Source: a virus
Length of the DNA: 30,709 bases
Direction: 5' to 3' (one strand)
IMG/VR virus record: IMGVR_UViG_3300021962_000425
Location: 1-30,709 of that record
The notes beneath the pieces were generated by a model that ran no database searches, was not told the DNA's origin, and worked only from the letters and a program-made list of their open reading frames with translations. The position numbers and the translations under genes are program-made. Positions 28,450-30,709 of the stretch are shown piece after piece. Each line of letters starts with the position of its first letter. The stretch's first letter is position 1.

Positions 28450-28591
28450 GGCTTGCCCTCATGTTGTCAATCAGGTTCGGGTATGGTCGTCCCGCTTTTT
28501 TCGCTGATGCTTTCGCTGAAGCCTTTTGTGCCGCCGACAATTTCTTTGATTTCTTCTTAGGGTTCTTTGTTTTCCATACAGGCTTTTTCAT
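28442..28591 (-). CDS. Tiny very basic protein
   Basis: 49 residues starting MKKPVWKTKNPKKKSKKLSA, with AAKKAGRPYPNLIDNMRA at the end; more than one third Lys/Arg. TTGGAGACATC precedes the ATG. The C-terminal GRPYPNLIDNMRAA-type end recurs among aquatic phages, always small and basic. First gene after a probable promoter; three basic genes follow in a row. Confidence 0.7.
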   Translation of the reverse strand: MKKPVWKTKNPKKKSKKLSAAQKASAKASAKKAGRPYPNLIDNMRASRG

Positions 28592-28647
28592 GATGTCTCC
28601 AATAGGTATCCCGATTGTTTTAATGTTTCACGAATATTCAACACTAC

Positions 28648-28675
28648 AGTATAGGTTACGTTATATCGACGCCAA
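28648..28675 (-). promoter_or_regulatory. Possible internal late promoter
   Basis: On the minus strand: TTGGCG (28675-28670), 16-base spacer, TATACT (28653-28648), in a 90-base non-coding gap ahead of the small basic gene at 28591. The -10 is good and the -35 moderate. The gap is the longest one in the right-hand virion block, which supports a regulatory role. Confidence 0.45.
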
Positions 28676-28681
28676 CAAGAT

Positions 28682-28957
28682 TCAGGTATTTGGCAGGATG
28701 CCCGTCTCTACTTGCCATGATTCTTGTGCACGCCTTTCTACGTCGGCTGCTCCGTCGATACGTTTAGGTTGTAGACCGTCGGCACGTAACCGTTTGTAGG
28801 CTGGTAAATCTCGTTTCCAGTTACGTTCAGTTCGGTTTGTTGCTTCAACTCTTGCACCTCTAGATGTGGTGCTGTTTGTTCCCATTCTTATCCCAGCGAT
28901 TCGACATCCGAAGCATCCTTCGACATCCAAATTCGGGTGTGTTTCCCTATGTTTCAT
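28682..28957 (-). CDS. Conserved phage hypothetical protein with CxxC
   Basis: 91 residues. MKHRETHPNLDVEGCFGC opens with a single CxxC pair and His residues that could bind zinc; the C-terminal AYKRLRADGLQPKRIDGAAD is basic and helical. I recall this arrangement from phage genomes as an unassigned family in the virion block. It overlaps the upstream gene by four bases. Confidence 0.68.
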   Translation of the reverse strand: MKHRETHPNLDVEGCFGCRIAGIRMGTNSTTSRGARVEATNRTERNWKRDLPAYKRLRADGLQPKRIDGAADVERRAQESWQVETGILPNT

Positions 28958-29250
28958 GTGATATATGCCCCGTACCCTGCTGCTGTTAACGTTGCCGCTT
29001 CTTGTGTTGTGATTTCTGTTGCGTGTCCACCATAATATATTTTGGAGATTGTTGTCGAATCTGACGGCTGGTTCTCGGTGACGGTCCCGTTTGTTAACAG
29101 GAACACGTTGCGTCCACGTGGGCTTAACGCAATGTGTTTACCCCATTGGTTTGCTAACCGTTCTGTGGCTGCCAAGTATTGTCCGTTCATAAATTCTCCG
29201 ACTATGACGGGTGACACAAAGTTGTCTGTTGGTGGGCTGAATGTTGGCAT
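28954..29250 (-). CDS. Small virion protein sharing a C-terminal module with its neighbour
   Basis: 98 residues. The last ~50 (SKIYYGGHATEIT, then TLTAAGYGAYIT) match the C-terminus of the adjacent 321-residue repeat protein (SKVYYGGHDIFLD, then ELTAAGYGANIT), as does the preceding segment NVFLLTNGT against NLYKLTDNT. So it is a free-standing copy of that module. The start overlaps the neighbour's stop by one base. Function unknown; probably a structural decoration or fibre attachment. Confidence 0.65.
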   Translation of the reverse strand: MPTFSPPTDNFVSPVIVGEFMNGQYLAATERLANQWGKHIALSPRGRNVFLLTNGTVTENQPSDSTTISKIYYGGHATEITTQEAATLTAAGYGAYIT

Positions 29251-30215
29251 TATGTGATATTCGCTCCGTATCCTGCTGCTGTTAGTTCTGCTACTTCTGT
29301 GTCGTCTAAGAAGATATCGTGTCCACCGTAATACACTTTTGATATCAGTTCTGGTCTGCGTGGGTCAGTTGTCTGGTATGTGTTGTCTGTGAGTTTATAC
29401 AGGTTGTACGCACGTATCCCTTGCGGGGTGTGGGCGAATAGCCTATCTGAATCGGTTTCTGGGTAGCGTGCAGCAAACGAGTAATCGCTTGTGATACCGA
29501 CACGGAAGATATGCGATTTAACCCAGTTCGCTGTACCTGTTCCTGTGCCCGAACCTGTCGCTGTGCGTCGGTTGATGCGTGCCCCAACACCTGTTGCTGT
29601 ACCCTCGCCTGAGCCTGTCGCTGTGCGGATAGATACCAGCAGCCAGTTACCTGTACCTGTGCCAACACCTGAACCTGTCGCGGTACGAATATTGATAACC
29701 AAATCGACGCCAGTACCTGACCCGACACCCGAACCTGTAGCGGTGCGAACAGGGATGAGCGCCCCAACAACTGTTGCTGTACCTGTACCCGAACCTGTCG
29801 CGGTACGTGGTGCGATATGCAAACCTGTCGAATCAAACGTGCCAACACCCGAACCTGTGGCGGTACGAACAGCGACAGCGATACGTGTCGCAGTACCTGT
29901 ACCTGTACCTGAACCTGTTGCTTGGCGTTGACGCAAAACATTCGCCGAAGATGATGCTGTGCCTGTGCCTGATGCTGTGGCGGTGACAGTAAGAATTGCA
30001 CGAACACCAAGATAGAAACGTCCGCCCGTAAGATACGGAAAACTGAAATCGGTGAGTTGACCTAAACGTGTTTGTGATGCACCATGCGCCACCGATGATG
30101 TGCCATCACCAGCGCCTGTCGCTGTGCGTGTAACTACACGAAAGTATGTGCCACGATAAAACGGGTGTGTATCAACAAACGGTTCTACATAACCTGTGAC
30201 TGCTGTTTGTGCCAT
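29250..30215 (-). CDS. Repeat-containing virion/fibre protein
   Basis: 321 residues in three parts: an N-terminal beta section (about 1-75), seven to eight copies of a 20-residue repeat beginning RTATGSG (about 70-235), and a C-terminal module (about 240-321) shared with the next gene. Repeats such as RTATGSGVGSGTGVDLVINI alternate Gly/Thr/Ser with a hydrophobic strand, as in beta-helical or trimeric fibre shafts. It lies near the head end of the block, after the gene at 30234. Attachment fibre or capsid decoration both fit. Confidence 0.65.
   Translation of the reverse strand: MAQTAVTGYVEPFVDTHPFYRGTYFRVVTRTATGAGDGTSSVAHGASQTRLGQLTDFSFPYLTGGRFYLGVRAILTVTATASGTGTASSSANVLRQRQATGSGTGTGTATRIAVAVRTATGSGVGTFDSTGLHIAPRTATGSGTGTATVVGALIPVRTATGSGVGSGTGVDLVINIRTATGSGVGTGTGNWLLVSIRTATGSGEGTATGVGARINRRTATGSGTGTGTANWVKSHIFRVGITSDYSFAARYPETDSDRLFAHTPQGIRAYNLYKLTDNTYQTTDPRRPELISKVYYGGHDIFLDDTEVAELTAAGYGANIT
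29521..30000 (-). repeat. 60-bp tandem coding repeat, 7-8 units
   Basis: The anchor GAACCTGTNGC (plus-strand reading) recurs at 29551, 29611, 29671, 29731, 29791, 29851 and 29911: exactly 60 bases apart, seven times. A degenerate eighth unit is near 29971. Each unit encodes 20 residues starting RTATGSG. Third codon positions differ between units (for example CTGTCGCTG against CTGTCGCGG), so the repeat is old or selected at protein level rather than freshly expanded. Confidence 0.9.
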
Positions 30216-30233
30216 AGGGTAAACCCCCTACGA

Positions 30234-30602
30234 CTAATCGAGAGACAGCGTAAGCGTGGTGATTTGAAAAGTATCGCCAGCGGTCACAGCAGCAGACGAC
30301 GACAAAGCACCAGTCCACAAAGCGTTACCCGCAGTTGAGGCATCCCACAAAGACCAATGCGTAATTGTTTCTGTTGCCGCAACGTTAGTCCACTCAAGAG
30401 TTGCGCTAGTTGCGATAGAACCCGAAGAAGCAGTAGCCCAAGAAGCCTCTTTGCGTGTGGTTTCTGTAGCAGCGTTAGATGTCGCATCCTCACCAGGGTC
30501 ACCTGTGTGAAGTTTCACATACACATTTGTTGGCATAGTCCAAGCGGTTTTGCCTGTGGTGTGTTCCAAAATTTTTAGTTCGGCGTAGTTAGAAATGGAC
30601 AT
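30234..30602 (-). CDS. Tail-fibre-annotated small structural protein
   Basis: 122 residues. SNYAELKILEHTTGKTAW followed by NVYVKLHTGDPGE, then TLEWTNVAATETITHWSLWD and ALSSSAAVTAGDTFQI. This family (SxYxExxxLxH...LxTxDPG) is common directly after capsid genes and usually labelled tail fibre or head decoration. First gene after the capsid terminator, with GAAAGG seven bases before its ATG. Confidence 0.72.
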   Translation of the reverse strand: MSISNYAELKILEHTTGKTAWTMPTNVYVKLHTGDPGEDATSNAATETTRKEASWATASSGSIATSATLEWTNVAATETITHWSLWDASTAGNALWTGALSSSAAVTAGDTFQITTLTLSLD

Positions 30603-30634
30603 ATAAACCTTTCGTTACCAGAAGTATAGCAAAG

Positions 30635-30654
30635 CCCCCACCTTTCGGTGGGGG
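30635..30654 (-). terminator. Strong hairpin terminator after capsid gene
   Basis: CCCCCACC (30635-30642) and GGTGGGGG (30647-30654) form a perfect eight-pair stem. On the minus strand it is capped by GAAA, a GNRA tetraloop, and followed by CTTTGCTATACTT, a weak T-tract. It sits 34 bases after the stop of the gene at the window edge, so it probably partially terminates a highly expressed capsid mRNA. Confidence 0.75.
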
Positions 30655-30688
30655 ACTCTACTACTTATTAACCAATTATCAAAATTGA

Positions 30689-30709
30689 TTAAGCGGCGTT
30701 GTTACCGAT
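30689..30709 (-). CDS. 3' end of upstream gene, probably major capsid (partial)
   Basis: The last six codons read IGNNAA followed by TAA (30691-30689). An open frame reaches the edge. Position, a strong terminator directly after it, and a fibre-annotated neighbour fit a major capsid gene, but six residues cannot prove it. Confidence 0.4.
   Translation of the reverse strand: MGNNAA

Noticed and set aside
1-30709. CRISPR arrays, insertion sequences, integrase and complete tRNA genes
   Set aside because: No spaced direct repeats, transposase, tyrosine/serine recombinase or full cloverleaf was seen; only the incomplete tRNA-like element at 11.9 kb.

Overview
This window is part of a tailed bacteriophage genome, very probably infecting an actinobacterium. 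Phage identity rests on a large terminase, a portal protein, a long run of tail and virion genes, a lysis cassette and phage-type recombination genes. The actinobacterial host is inferred from a phage-borne WhiB-family Fe-S regulator, Thr-rich secreted-protein architecture, and two perfect TGTGA-N6-TCACA boxes of the CRP/GlxR type. A short-tailed (podovirus-like) particle is plausible but not shown: no tape-measure gene lies in the window, and the capsid gene is only touched at the right edge. No integrase, transposase or CRISPR array was found.

Layout. (1) 7008 to 1, minus strand: two virion-associated candidates (one an M15 peptidase), terminase, portal, a small Pro/Gln-rich protein and the start of a large unknown virion protein that leaves the window. 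(2) 7009-7738: a divergent, gene-free control region with structured and G-rich tracts. (3) 7739-13494, plus strand: an early-type region of about twenty small, tightly overlapping genes (SprT-like protease, DUF3846, small zinc-ribbon and one-helix membrane proteins). It has several TTGACA-N17-TANNNT promoters, a near-textbook type II hammerhead ribozyme, two copies of an unrecognised three-way-junction RNA and a tRNA-like element. (4) 18274 to 13548, minus strand: the recombination/replication operon (YqaJ-like exonuclease, Rad52-like annealing protein, ribbon-helix-helix protein, two PD-(D/E)XK nucleases, a secreted transglycosylase, SSB, DUF6378, WhiB). (5) 21590 to 18339, minus strand: a signal-peptide Thr-rich surface protein, two small membrane proteins, M15 endolysin, a third membrane protein and small accessory genes. 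(6) 30709 to 21554, minus strand: the end of a probable major capsid gene, a terminator, then connector, tail and fibre genes, including two tandem polyglycine adhesins and a protein with a strict 60-bp repeat.

How it works together (inference). Rightward early transcription from 7.7 kb and 11.7 kb makes host-takeover and regulatory proteins. The leftward promoter at 18.3 kb makes the recombination set. Leftward late transcription makes packaging, virion and lysis proteins. The two early control regions share a duplicated ~47-bp operator block and a CRP-like box at the same distance from a TACGCT -10, so they are probably co-regulated. Ribozyme cleavage and 3'-end RNA structures probably cut the early polycistronic RNA into units. 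Many real genes here are shorter than 60 codons and were found by translating gaps by hand; their starts rest on overlaps with neighbours and on ribosome-binding sites.
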